In this document: positions 19,036 to 29,055 of the stretch, one piece after another
Layout of the letters: each line of letters begins with the position of its first letter
How positions within the stretch are numbered: position 1 is the stretch's first letter
The notes under the pieces: model-generated
What the model saw: only the letters and a program-made list of their open reading frames with translations
Databases searched by the model: none
Told to the model about the DNA's origin: nothing
Program-made: the position numbers and the translations under genes
Origin: Pseudomonadota bacterium
Lineage (GTDB): Bacteria > Pseudomonadota > Gammaproteobacteria > Burkholderiales > Sulfuriferulaceae
Direction of reading: 5' to 3'
DNA: 64,000 nucleotides
Assembly (NCBI GenBank): GCA_021795395.1
Contig: JAJYPN010000004.1
Coordinates: forward strand, 1 to 64,000

Positions 19036-20433
19036 ATGATTCGTTTATTTCGGCATTATATTTCGAGTAAGGCTTTGCTGCTCCTGGTGGTTGAGATGAT
19101 GATTTTTTTCATCTCGATTTATGCCGGTTCGGTGGTGCGCTTGGATACCGTGCATCCTTTGCTGACCGATGGCTCGCATAGTTTGTTTATGAATGCTCTG
19201 GCTTTTACCGCAATTATGCTGTTTGCGATGATTGCGTCCGGTCTTTATAATGATCTGGAATGGGAATTGGGCATGTGGGGAATGCTGCAGCGTATCGGTG
19301 CCGCGTTTTCCCTTGGCCTGGTATTGATGATACTGTTGTTTTATGTATTTCCGGTACTGTTTTTGGGACGCGGGCTGTTCTCCATTTCATTTGCCACCTC
19401 TGCCATCGCAGTCATTTCGTTTCGCTGGTTGGTATTCCATGGTTCAACCTGGCAAGGATTTAAACATCGCGTGCTGGTAATGGGAACGGGGACGCGAGCG
19501 GCGCAAATTGAATCGTTGAGTGCCAGTCCATCCATGCTCAAGCGTTTCCACGTTGTCGGTTATCTGGCATTTGGAGGGAATCAACACGCGGTAAGCAGCG
19601 AAAGGATCCTGCAAATGAAAACCAGTCTGCCCGATTTCGTGGCAGCGAACGATGTTGATGAAATCATCATGGCGGTGCGCGACCGCCGTGGTAATTTACC
19701 TTTCAGGGATTTGCTCGAATGCAAATTGATGGGTATCAAAATTATCGAATTGTCCGCATTTCTGGAAAGGGAAGTTGGGCAACTGAAACTGGAATCGCTT
19801 AATGCAAGTTGGATGATCAGTTCGGATGGATTTCCGAATGGTCTGGCGCGGGATTTGAATAAACGTATTTTCGATCTGATCGTAAGTGGTGCGTTGCTGA
19901 TATTTGCGATGCCGTTCATGGTTACTGCGGCATTATTTATTTTTTTCGAAACAGGTGCTCCGGTTATTTATCGCCAGGAAAGAGTAGGTTTGAACAATAA
20001 ACCCTATACGATTTATAAATTTCGCAGTATGCGTCTGGATGCGGAAAAAGGGGGCGTTGCCAGATGGGCATCCAAAAATGATGACCGGATTACCGCCGTA
20101 GGAAGGATTTTACGTAAGCTTCGCATCGACGAGTTGCCGCAGATTGTAAATGTATTCAAAGGAGATATGAGTTTCGTTGGTCCCCGCCCGGAGCGGCCGG
20201 TATTCGTCGAAACGCTCGCCGAGAAGATTCCTTATTATAAGGCCAGGCATACGATAAAACCCGGTATTACCGGATGGGCTCAAGTACGCTATGCCTATGG
20301 CGCCTCGTTGGAGGATGCCAGAGAGAAATTACAATACGATTTGTATTATGTAAAAAATCACAGTCTTTTTTTGGATATCCTGATTCTGTTCCAGACCATA
20401 CAAGTCGTATTGTGGGGGAAGGGTGCCCGTTGA
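19036..20433 (+). CDS. XrtA system undecaprenyl-phosphate sugar phosphotransferase (TIGR03013/EpsB-type)
   Basis: Multi-TM N-terminus; C-terminal YRQERVGLNNKPYTIYKFRSMRLDAE, RKLRIDELPQIVNVFKGDMSFVGPRPERPVF. Confidence 0.94.
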   Translation: MIRLFRHYISSKALLLLVVEMMIFFISIYAGSVVRLDTVHPLLTDGSHSLFMNALAFTAIMLFAMIASGLYNDLEWELGMWGMLQRIGAAFSLGLVLMILLFYVFPVLFLGRGLFSISFATSAIAVISFRWLVFHGSTWQGFKHRVLVMGTGTRAAQIESLSASPSMLKRFHVVGYLAFGGNQHAVSSERILQMKTSLPDFVAANDVDEIIMAVRDRRGNLPFRDLLECKLMGIKIIELSAFLEREVGQLKLESLNASWMISSDGFPNGLARDLNKRIFDLIVSGALLIFAMPFMVTAALFIFFETGAPVIYRQERVGLNNKPYTIYKFRSMRLDAEKGGVARWASKNDDRITAVGRILRKLRIDELPQIVNVFKGDMSFVGPRPERPVFVETLAEKIPYYKARHTIKPGITGWAQVRYAYGASLEDAREKLQYDLYYVKNHSLFLDILILFQTIQVVLWGKGAR

Positions 20434-20652
20434 TGCCCGACTTATCCTTATAGATATTTATGAGACCTGTGTCCGCTGTAGCGATTTCCGCTCAAGGCGA
20501 AACAAGCTGGGAAACCGGACGTACAAATTAGTACATGGTGATTTGGAATCTTTTTTCAACGAAACTGAGCAGCGCAGCGATCGTGCAAAGCTTTTCTGTA
20601 GCCTGGAGAACCGTGAAATGCCGGCCTGTAGATTCAATCTCAATTCCACTCG

Positions 20653-22695
20653 ATGAATTTGCTTGTCATCAGCTATTTAACGACCGCAGTTTTCTTCTCT
20701 TTGCTGGGATCGGGCTTGCTGTTCAACCTCAAATGGCAACAGCGCAGTACCGCCTTGACCGCGGCATGCCTGATTACTGCGTTCTGGGGATTAACCAATG
20801 CGCTCGGAGTTCATAGTCTATTTTTCCAGTTTGTTTCCGAATTGTTGGAGATCTTGAGAGACGCGATGTGGCTGGCCTTTACCTGGGAAGTGTCTTCTGC
20901 TTCCGGTAAATCGCGCCCTCTGGAATTTATTACATCCGGTTCACGCCCCCGGTTTTTTTTTGCGGCGCTGATTCTTGTTGCAGTCTATATTCATTTCAGT
21001 AAACCGGTGCCGGTCAGCTTCCCATATCTTGCTTATATATTCATGCATGTAGTGCTTGCGGTTACAGGCATGGTATCGATCGAACAATTATTCAGAAATG
21101 CGCATCCCGACTCAAGATGGGGAATCAAATTCATGAGTCTGGGTGTAGGTATTATTTTCTCCTATGATTTCTATGTGTATTCCGATGCCATGCTGTTCCG
21201 CCATATCGATGCATCGTTATGGATAGCGCGCGGTTTTGTTGACGCGTTTGCCGTACCGCTGATTCTGGTTTCGGTAATACGTAATCCACAATGGAAACTG
21301 CGGGTACGAACTTCAAGGCAAGTGGTTTTCCATACCATGGCATTGTTCGGTTCAGGAGCCTACCTGCTGGTGATGGCCGCTGCGGGATATTACATACGGA
21401 TCATAGGCGGGACCTGGGGTGCGGTATTGCAGATCGCATTTTTTTTCGGCGCTACGGTCTTATTGCTGATTATTTTTTTTTCGGGGGGAGCACGCTCAAA
21501 ATTACGGGTTATGTTAAGCAAGCATTTCTTCAGTTACAAATATGATTATCGAGAAGAGTGGTTGCGGTTTACGCGCACCTTGCTGGCATCCAAACCCAAT
21601 GAACAGATTTACGAAGCGGCCATACAGGCTATTGCTGCACTGGTTGAATCGACTGGCGGCGCACTTTGGATGGAACAGGAAGTGGGGACGGGATTTGTGT
21701 GTCTGGCACATCATAACATGGCGATGCCTTCGCTGATCGTTCCCAGCCGCGACTCGATGATTCGTTTTTTGTTGCGCTCCAAATGGGTGATAAATATTGA
21801 TGAATATCGTCCTGATCCGGAGAAGTACGGTGATCTCATCATGCCCGATTGGCTACTGGCGCTGGATACGGCATGGCTGGTAGTACCCCTGATGCTGTAC
21901 GAACAAGTGTTGGGATTTATTGTGTTGGCAGCGCCGCGCACCGAAGTGCAGTTTAATTGGGAAGTCAGCGATCTGTTAAAGGCGGCCGGTCATCAACTGG
22001 CCAGTCATCTGGCGCAGAAACGTGCAAACGATGCGCTGGTGGTGGCGAAACAGTTCGATTCATTCAATCGTATGTCTGCCTTTGTGGTGCACGAATTGAA
22101 AAATCTGATCATGCAGCTGTCCTTGATGGTATCGAATGCGGAAAAACATGGCAATAATCCGGAATTCCAAGCTGATATGTTGTTGACCGTGGAAAATTCG
22201 GTACAAAAAATGAATCATCTATTGCAGCAATTCCATACCAACTCTGCAACCGGCGAGCAGCGAAAAGTAGTGGAACTCTATGCGTTGCTTGAAGAGGTGA
22301 TACAAGAAAAGGCCGCTTATCGGCCAACCCCCCGGTTATCGGGCGATCGCGGGATAACCTTGGTCGCCAACCGGGAAATGCTGGGCCGGGTGATCGGTCA
22401 CCTGATTCAGAATGCGTGCGAGGCAACGCAGAATGAAGGTAAAGTGGATGTGCGATTGAAATCCATGGGAGAATTTGTCCTGATCGAAGTGGAAGACAAT
22501 GGAAAAGGTATGGATGAGAATTTCATCCGCGAACATTTGTTCAGGCCATTCGATTCCACCAAACGATCCGGTATGGGGATAGGCGCGTATGAATGCCTGA
22601 CTTATGCGCATGAATCTGGCGGAACGCTGGAAGTCAGCAGTGTACCCGATCGGGGCAGTTTGTTTAAACTGACGCTGCCATTGGTCAAACCGTAA
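20653..22695 (+). CDS. prsK: XrtA/PEP-CTERM system histidine kinase PrsK
   Basis: N-terminal multi-TM domain, GAF-like region, H-box FVVHELKNLIMQLSLMVSNAEKH, HATPase motifs VIGHLIQNACEAT, VEDNGKGMDENF. Confidence 0.93.
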   Translation: MNLLVISYLTTAVFFSLLGSGLLFNLKWQQRSTALTAACLITAFWGLTNALGVHSLFFQFVSELLEILRDAMWLAFTWEVSSASGKSRPLEFITSGSRPRFFFAALILVAVYIHFSKPVPVSFPYLAYIFMHVVLAVTGMVSIEQLFRNAHPDSRWGIKFMSLGVGIIFSYDFYVYSDAMLFRHIDASLWIARGFVDAFAVPLILVSVIRNPQWKLRVRTSRQVVFHTMALFGSGAYLLVMAAAGYYIRIIGGTWGAVLQIAFFFGATVLLLIIFFSGGARSKLRVMLSKHFFSYKYDYREEWLRFTRTLLASKPNEQIYEAAIQAIAALVESTGGALWMEQEVGTGFVCLAHHNMAMPSLIVPSRDSMIRFLLRSKWVINIDEYRPDPEKYGDLIMPDWLLALDTAWLVVPLMLYEQVLGFIVLAAPRTEVQFNWEVSDLLKAAGHQLASHLAQKRANDALVVAKQFDSFNRMSAFVVHELKNLIMQLSLMVSNAEKHGNNPEFQADMLLTVENSVQKMNHLLQQFHTNSATGEQRKVVELYALLEEVIQEKAAYRPTPRLSGDRGITLVANREMLGRVIGHLIQNACEATQNEGKVDVRLKSMGEFVLIEVEDNGKGMDENFIREHLFRPFDSTKRSGMGIGAYECLTYAHESGGTLEVSSVPDRGSLFKLTLPLVKP

Positions 22696-22761
22696 CGTGA
22701 TGGATGGGGTGATGGCTGTCTATCAGAAAAATTGCTGGTTTTCCTGCAGGAGAAATTCAAG

Positions 22762-24114
22762 GTGAGTTCATCAAAGAAAATATTGTTGCTGGTCGATGAC
22801 GATACGGGCTTGCAAAAACAATTGCGATGGACTTTGGACGCGTATGACATACAGGTAGCCAAGGACAGGGAAAGCGCCATTTCACAGGTTCGCCGTTTTG
22901 AACCGCCGGTGGTCCTGCTGGATTTGGGGTTGCCGCCCGATCGGGAGGGAGCTACGGAAGGGCTGGCGACTCTGGAGCAAATTCTGAAATTGATGCCGAC
23001 AGCCAAAATCATTGTGGTCACCGGCAATCAGGATCGTGAAAATGCGGTACGGGCAATCGGCATGGGGGCCTACGATTTTTATCAGAAGCCGTTTGAACCC
23101 GAAATGCTGAGCCTGATCGTCGGCCGGGCGATGCACGTGCATCAACTGGAACAGGAAAACCGGCAGTTGAAGCAGCCCGCCCTGAATGAATCCATGCAGG
23201 GGCTTTTGACGGGTGATATGCAAATGCAGAAATTATGCCGTACCGTCGAGCGTGTTGCGACTTCGGACGCCACGGTACTGGTTGTAGGTGAAAGCGGTAC
23301 GGGTAAGGAACTGATCGCGCGAGCCCTGCATGCATTCAGTTCGCGCGTAACGCAACGTATGGTCGCCATTAATTGCGCCGCGATACCCGAAAATCTGCTC
23401 GAAAGCGAATTATTCGGTTTTGAAAAGGGCGCATTCACCGGCGCTGCGAAACAGACCATAGGGCGTATCGAACATGCGCATGGAGGGACCTTGTTTCTGG
23501 ATGAAATCGGCGATTTGCCGATTTCCCTGCAAGCCAAGCTGTTGCGTTTTTTACAGGAGCGGGTTATCGAGCGTTTGGGCGGCAGAAATGAAATTGCTGT
23601 CGATGTCCGCGTCGTGTGCGCGACACACCAGAATTTGCAGGAGCTGATCAAACTGGGCCGTTTTCGCGAAGATTTGTATTACCGGTTGAGCGAGATTACG
23701 GTAAAAATTCCTCCGTTGCGCATGCGCGACGGCGATGCAGTGCTATTGGCGCATGCTTTTTTTGAGAAATTCAATCGGGAACAGGGACGTACGTTGCGCG
23801 GTTTTCATCCGGAAGCATTAAGCAGGATTGAAACGTATGCGTGGCCGGGAAATGTGCGGGAAATGGAAAATGTGATAAAACGTGCGGTGATCATGGCGGA
23901 TGGCCATTATATCGGCGCCGATGATCTTTCCATTGAATCCGTTCAGGAAGAAGCGATACCTGTCAATTTGCGGCAAGTGCGCGAAGACGCGGAACGCAAG
24001 GCCATTACCATGGCGATCGGGCGCAGCAACGGCAACATTGCAAAAGCGGCTGAAGCGTTGGGAATTACGCGGCCTACGCTGTATGATTTGATGACCAAAT
24101 ACGGAATGAAATAA
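22762..24114 (+). CDS. prsR: PEP-CTERM-box response regulator PrsR (NtrC/sigma54-activating type)
   Basis: Receiver LLLVDDDTGLQKQ...LLDLGL; AAA+ GESGTGKELIARAL; sigma54-contact motif FEKGAFTGA; C-terminal Fis-type HTH AAEALGITRPTLYDLM; start GTG 22762 likely. Confidence 0.94.
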   Translation: MSSSKKILLLVDDDTGLQKQLRWTLDAYDIQVAKDRESAISQVRRFEPPVVLLDLGLPPDREGATEGLATLEQILKLMPTAKIIVVTGNQDRENAVRAIGMGAYDFYQKPFEPEMLSLIVGRAMHVHQLEQENRQLKQPALNESMQGLLTGDMQMQKLCRTVERVATSDATVLVVGESGTGKELIARALHAFSSRVTQRMVAINCAAIPENLLESELFGFEKGAFTGAAKQTIGRIEHAHGGTLFLDEIGDLPISLQAKLLRFLQERVIERLGGRNEIAVDVRVVCATHQNLQELIKLGRFREDLYYRLSEITVKIPPLRMRDGDAVLLAHAFFEKFNREQGRTLRGFHPEALSRIETYAWPGNVREMENVIKRAVIMADGHYIGADDLSIESVQEEAIPVNLRQVREDAERKAITMAIGRSNGNIAKAAEALGITRPTLYDLMTKYGMK

Positions 24115-25257
24115 ATGGACTCGCACTATAGCGTGACGATATACCAACATATGGATGCTTTGCCGCCAGGTTGTGAAGAATTGTTTGAAGCGGAAGAACG
24201 GCTCAGCATTTTTTTTGGACGGCACTGGTTGCGAAATCTGGCGCAACACGGATTGGACGAAGGCGAGTCGTTACGAATTTATGTGGCCAGCGATGCAGAC
24301 GGAGTGCAAGGAATCCTGCCGATGCGTTATTCGATTCAGTCAGCGGGCCATACGCTCCGCCGGATTGAAGCGCTGGCCAATTATTACACTTCCCTGTTTC
24401 GTCCGCTCTTGCGCAAAGGCAACGAACAGGCGATATTATTGACTTTGGCTCATGCGCTGGCGCGGGATGCGCAACGATTCGATGTCGTCGACCTTCATCC
24501 TTTGCCTCAGGACGAGCCTCTGTATGGCTGGATGAAAAACGCCTTGCAGCAGGCAGGGATGCTGGTGCAGCCGTATTTTTGCTTTGGCAATTGGTATCTG
24601 ACCGTGGACGGGCGCAGCTATCGGCAATACCATGACACCTTTCCTTCCCAATTGAAAAATACACTGAAACGCAAGACCAAACAGTTCGAAGCCGATGCCA
24701 GTACGCGAATCCGGATCTTTACACGTTCGGAAGAGATGGATCGCGCAATTGCTGACTATGAAAAAGTGTATCATTCCAGCTGGAAAGTGCCCGAACCTCA
24801 TCCGCAGTTCATGCCTGGCCTGATCCGCTTTTGCGCTGAACAAGGCTGGCTCAGGCTGGGTGTAGCCTATGTTGAAGCAGAGCCGGTGGCGGCACAGGTT
24901 TGGATTGTGCATGATGGCATCGCGGCCATTTATAAACTGGCTTATGACGAAAACTATGCAAAGTTATCCGCCGGTTCGATATTGACGTCGAAATTGATGG
25001 AATATGTAATCGACGTCGACAAGGTTCGCGAAGTGGATTATCTGACCGGCGACGACGGTTACAAAAAAGACTGGATGAGCCATCGGCGCGAAAGATGGGG
25101 ACTGGCGGCTTATAATCTGCGCACGGTAAGTGGTTTGACCTATGGAATGGCCAGCCTGGGATGGAATATGATCAAAAAAACCCGGATACAATGTCGCAGA
25201 TGGTTTGCGAGAGCGAATCCGGAAACCGTGCTCACCAATTCAAATCGGAACGGATGA
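24115..25257 (+). CDS. GNAT-type (CelD/BcsL-like) acyltransferase domain protein
   Basis: C-terminal GVAYVEAEPVAAQVWIVHDGIAAIYKLAYDENYAKLSAGSILTSKLMEYVID, typical of CelD/BcsL-like GNAT; start abuts prsR stop. Confidence 0.75.
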   Translation: MDSHYSVTIYQHMDALPPGCEELFEAEERLSIFFGRHWLRNLAQHGLDEGESLRIYVASDADGVQGILPMRYSIQSAGHTLRRIEALANYYTSLFRPLLRKGNEQAILLTLAHALARDAQRFDVVDLHPLPQDEPLYGWMKNALQQAGMLVQPYFCFGNWYLTVDGRSYRQYHDTFPSQLKNTLKRKTKQFEADASTRIRIFTRSEEMDRAIADYEKVYHSSWKVPEPHPQFMPGLIRFCAEQGWLRLGVAYVEAEPVAAQVWIVHDGIAAIYKLAYDENYAKLSAGSILTSKLMEYVIDVDKVREVDYLTGDDGYKKDWMSHRRERWGLAAYNLRTVSGLTYGMASLGWNMIKKTRIQCRRWFARANPETVLTNSNRNG

Positions 25258-25260
25258 ACG

Positions 25261-26052
25261 ATGAAAAACATCATCAATGACTACCGCACATTTTTCCTGG
25301 GAATGGTTTTGTTAGTATCGGCTACGATCTGCCAGCACGCCAATGCCGCAAGTTTTCCCGATACCGTAAGGCGGGTTAAACAATCCATAGTTGCCATAGG
25401 TACCGAAAGAACCGACCCCTTTCCGGAAACGAAGTTTATGGGCACAGGTTTTGTGGTGGGCGACGGGTCCTATGTCATGACTAACGCACATGTGATTCCT
25501 GCTGTGCTCGATCCGGAAAGCAAGGAGAATCTGACCGTATTCGTGGGCAATGGTCAGCAGGCAAAACCTGTAAAAGTCGAGGTGGTGAAGATAGATCATG
25601 AACATGATCTGGCTCTGTTGAAAATGAGCGGCATAACGTTGCCGTCATTGCATTTCGGTAATTCCGACACCGTGCGCGAGGGTGATTGGTTAGCCTTTAC
25701 CGGTTACCCGATCGGTATTGTGCTGGGTTTGTATCCCGCTACGCATCGCGCCACTTTATCCAGCATTACGCCTATCGTGATACCGGCCCGTCATGCCAGC
25801 GATCTGAACGCCAAATCGATTAAAAAACTCTTAACGCCGTTTACGGTGTTTCAGCTGGATGGAACTGCTTATCCTGGAAACAGCGGCAGCCCTTTGTATT
25901 TCCCCGATACGGGCGAAGTGATCGGAATCATCAATCTGGTGTTTGTGAAAAATACGAAGGAAAATGTATTGTCGCAACCTTCCGGTATCGCTTATGCCAT
26001 TCCGGGGCGATATATGGTGCAATTGATGCGGCAAGCAGGTGTCACTCCATAG
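25261..26052 (+). CDS. Secreted trypsin-like (S1C) serine protease
   Basis: Signal peptide; triad motifs TNAHVIP (His), HDLALLK (Asp), YPGNSGSPLY (Ser); no PDZ domain evident. Confidence 0.85.
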   Translation: MKNIINDYRTFFLGMVLLVSATICQHANAASFPDTVRRVKQSIVAIGTERTDPFPETKFMGTGFVVGDGSYVMTNAHVIPAVLDPESKENLTVFVGNGQQAKPVKVEVVKIDHEHDLALLKMSGITLPSLHFGNSDTVREGDWLAFTGYPIGIVLGLYPATHRATLSSITPIVIPARHASDLNAKSIKKLLTPFTVFQLDGTAYPGNSGSPLYFPDTGEVIGIINLVFVKNTKENVLSQPSGIAYAIPGRYMVQLMRQAGVTP

Positions 26053-27622
26053 CAGGATTATCCCGTTCGTAAAGCAAGGCGAGGTTTTTACGGTCGATCT
26101 TTCCATTGGGATTACGCGGCAAGACGGAATCATGAATGAGGATATGCGCAGGCACCATGTAAGCCGGCAAGCGGCGTTTGCATTCCATCATGAGTTCCGT
26201 AGTATCGAGCATTTCCCCGGGAGCGATGCTGACTACAGCGACTATGCATTGTCCGAGTTCAGGATGAGTAATGCCTAAGGCGGCAACTTCGCTGACCATT
26301 TTTGTGGTGTAAATGACTTCTTCGACTTCGGTGGGGCTGACCCGGTAACCGGAAGTCTTGATCATTTCATCGCGACGGCCGATGAAATATAAAAAACCTT
26401 CGTCATCGGTTTTTACCGTGTCGCCCGACCATACCGCCATTTCTGTAAGGGTGAGACCCTGTACGGATTGCGGTACCGGCTTGAAACGCTCTGCGGTTTT
26501 CTCCCGGTCATTCCAGTAACCCAGCGATACCAGCGCGCCCCGGTGCACCAGTTCGCCCGGTTCGCCCGGCTCGCAAAGCGAGCCGTCTTCGCGTACGACC
26601 AGTATTTCCGCATTCGGTATGGCCTTACCCATCGAGTCGGGCCGTCGGTCAACTTCTTCAGGATCCAGATAGGTAGAGCGAAACGCTTCGGTCAAGCCGT
26701 ACATGAGATAGGGCTGGACGTGAGGCAATCGCGCACGCAACGCCGCCAGGGTTGTTTTTGGCATCGCGCCGCCCGAGTTGGTGAAATATCGCAAACTCCG
26801 TCCGGCCGCTTCGGACCAGTCCAGTTGTGCCAGTTGGGTCCACAAGGGAGGAACGGCAGCCAAGCCGGTGATGCGCTCCTTGTCGATGATCCTGATGATA
26901 TCTCTGGGCAGCAAATGATTCATGAGTACCGCACAAGCGCCGGACAAAAACGCCGTCGTCAGCTGGCTTAGGCCATAATCGAAACTGAGGGGCAACACGG
27001 CAAGGATGCGATCGTCAGCGTTGTTGCACAGATAGCTGGCGACGCTGTGCGCTCCGGCGATCATGTTCTGATGCGACAACACGACTCCCTTGGGTTTCCC
27101 TGTGCTGCCCGAAGTGTAGAGTATGGCGGCCATGTCGTTGCCGATGGTGCGGTGAGGCGGGAGCTTCGAATCGACAGTCTGTTCCGGCCAGGGAACGATC
27201 GCAATGCGTAAATCGGGCAGCTTGTTTGGGCCGATCACGATAATCGTGTGCAGGTCCGGGCAATTGGGCAGGATGTCGGCCAGCGAGGCGAGCCGATCCG
27301 ATGATGTAACCAGAATGCGCACGTTGCAATCGGTGAGTATGTGCTCTGCTTGCTGCGGTTTGAGTACCGGATTGATAGGCACGAATACTCCGCCTGCGGC
27401 TGCGGCGCCAAATAATGCGACAACGGCTTCTATTCTTTTTTCGAGATATACAGCAATCCGGTCGGATTTTTTGAGTCCGAGATTCAGGTACAGTTTCGCG
27501 AGGGTAGCTGTGGATAGTGCCAGTTGCCGGTAATCCAGGCGTTCCTGCCGATAAACCAGCGCTTCGCGGTCTGGATAGCGGTACGCGGCATCCAGGATCA
27601 ATTCATGGATTAAAGTTATCAT
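26042..27622 (-). CDS. Acyl-CoA ligase (AMP-forming), exosortase A system-associated (TIGR03098-like)
   Basis: AAILYTSGSTGKPKGVVLSHQNM, YLMYGLTEAFRSTYLDPEEVDRRPDSMGKAIPNAEI, C-terminal PRNPNGKIDRKNL. Confidence 0.92.
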   Translation of the reverse strand: MITLIHELILDAAYRYPDREALVYRQERLDYRQLALSTATLAKLYLNLGLKKSDRIAVYLEKRIEAVVALFGAAAAGGVFVPINPVLKPQQAEHILTDCNVRILVTSSDRLASLADILPNCPDLHTIIVIGPNKLPDLRIAIVPWPEQTVDSKLPPHRTIGNDMAAILYTSGSTGKPKGVVLSHQNMIAGAHSVASYLCNNADDRILAVLPLSFDYGLSQLTTAFLSGACAVLMNHLLPRDIIRIIDKERITGLAAVPPLWTQLAQLDWSEAAGRSLRYFTNSGGAMPKTTLAALRARLPHVQPYLMYGLTEAFRSTYLDPEEVDRRPDSMGKAIPNAEILVVREDGSLCEPGEPGELVHRGALVSLGYWNDREKTAERFKPVPQSVQGLTLTEMAVWSGDTVKTDDEGFLYFIGRRDEMIKTSGYRVSPTEVEEVIYTTKMVSEVAALGITHPELGQCIVAVVSIAPGEMLDTTELMMECKRRLPAYMVPAHILIHDSVLPRNPNGKIDRKNLALLYERDNPAME

Positions 27623-27658
27623 AATAGTTTAGCAGGCAGATGATATGCATAGTTTACT

Positions 27659-27801
27659 ATGAGAGCTTTGCACGATTACTGCGCTTGCTCATATTTCGTT
27701 AAAAATGGCTCAAAATCTTCATGTACTACTTGTACGTTCCGGTTTCTCGCCCTTTTTCGCCTCATCTGAGCGGCGCTCGCTACATTGTGCAAAGCTCTCA
27801 T
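27659..27801. mobile_element. MITE-like element, copy 1 (143 bp, 15-bp perfect terminal inverted repeats)
   Basis: Left end ATGAGAGCTTTGCAC (27659-27673), right end GTGCAAAGCTCTCAT (27787-27801), perfect reverse complements; related copy at 52372-52476. Confidence 0.7.
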
Positions 27802-27922
27802 TATATAAATGCAGCGGATTAATCGCTAACCTGTACACATGCACAGCCGATACCGTCGATATATCGGCTTTATTCCAACGCGAATGGAGAATTTCGGGCA
27901 AGAATTTTGATAGATAAAAATA

Positions 27923-28222
27923 ATGATGTCAGCTAAAATCGGGCTTGCATTTATTAAGCAATGGCAGGGTGGTATGGCTACAGTCGATGCTGTAAGAAAT
28001 ATTTTGGGGGAAGTGCTGCAATTGGGAGCAAGAGCGCAGACTTTGCAATGGGATACCGCATTATTGGGCAACATACCCGAATTCGATTCAATGGCAGTGA
28101 TCCAGTTGATTACCGCATTGGAAGAATATTTTGGTTTTACGGTGGACGACGATGAAATCAACGCCGATGTGTTCGCTACCCTGGGTAGTCTGACCGAGTT
28201 TGTCGATCAGAAATCAGGATGA
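27923..28222 (+). CDS. Acyl carrier protein, XrtA-cluster associated
   Basis: Phosphopantetheine-site context IPEFDSMAVIQLITALEEYFGFTVDDDEI. Confidence 0.88.
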   Translation: MMSAKIGLAFIKQWQGGMATVDAVRNILGEVLQLGARAQTLQWDTALLGNIPEFDSMAVIQLITALEEYFGFTVDDDEINADVFATLGSLTEFVDQKSG

Positions 28223-29055
28223 CGAATCGGGGCATTGCGATCACTCCGCAAGCGTTTTTTCTGGATGCCTCCCCCGGTCGCCGGTTTTGCCTCTATTACC
28301 CGCCCGCTGGAATCTGTCGCGGCGGCTTGTTGTATGTGCATCCCTTTGCGGAAGAAATGAACAAATCCCGGCGCGCAGTTACCCTGCAGGCACTCGAAGC
28401 AGCGCGCTGCGGATATGCGGTATTGCTGATCGATTTGTTCGGCTGCGGCGACAGCGATGGGGATTTCGCTGATGCCCGATGGCAGATATGGCTGGATGAT
28501 CTGGCTGTCGCCGCGTCCTGGATGAAAGGAGTCTGCTCTGCGCCGATAACGTTGTGGGGCTTGCGCTTGGGGGTGCCGCTGATGCTGGAATATGCCCGTG
28601 ACAGCGGAGTAACGTTCAAAGGCTTTATTCTGTGGCAACCGGTAGTCACCGGCGACCACTTTCTGACCCAATTTCTGCGGTTGCGCCTGGCGAACGAGAT
28701 GTTGTCGGGCAGCGACACCAAAACCAGCGTGAAGGATTTGCGGCATGAACTGGCTGAAGGCCGCATTCTGGAAGTGGCAGGATATCCTGTCGCACCGCAA
28801 CTCGCTGCAGCTGTGGATGGTATCCGATTGAGCGAGTTGGTTGATGCCAGCGGTAGATATCACTGGTTCGAAGTGGCACCATCGGCGCGCCCGTTTCCTC
28901 CTGCCAGCAGCAAGACGATCTTGTCCTGGACCGAGCGTGGCGCCGCGGTGCACGAGCAACAGATCCTGGGTGAAAATTTTTGGCAAAGCCAGGAAATCAC
29001 GGTATGCCCCGAACTGTTTGCCGCCACGACACGATTGTTGACAAATGGAATTTGA
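28219..29055 (+). CDS. Hydrolase 2, exosortase A system-associated (alpha/beta-hydrolase fold, TIGR03101-like)
   Basis: LFGCGDSDGDF, ITLWGLRLGVPLMLEYA; no Ser/Cys at usual nucleophile-elbow position. Confidence 0.85.
   Translation: MTNRGIAITPQAFFLDASPGRRFCLYYPPAGICRGGLLYVHPFAEEMNKSRRAVTLQALEAARCGYAVLLIDLFGCGDSDGDFADARWQIWLDDLAVAASWMKGVCSAPITLWGLRLGVPLMLEYARDSGVTFKGFILWQPVVTGDHFLTQFLRLRLANEMLSGSDTKTSVKDLRHELAEGRILEVAGYPVAPQLAAAVDGIRLSELVDASGRYHWFEVAPSARPFPPASSKTILSWTERGAAVHEQQILGENFWQSQEITVCPELFAATTRLLTNGI

Noticed and set aside
27895-27910. Possible second sigma54 site (GGGCAAGAATTTTGAT) upstream of the ACP gene
   Set aside because: The essential -12 GC is GA here; too weak to call without a PSSM or TSS data.
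27705-27917. Short ORFs on both strands in the acyl-CoA ligase/ACP gap
   Set aside because: They lie mostly inside the MITE-like repeat and have no coding features.
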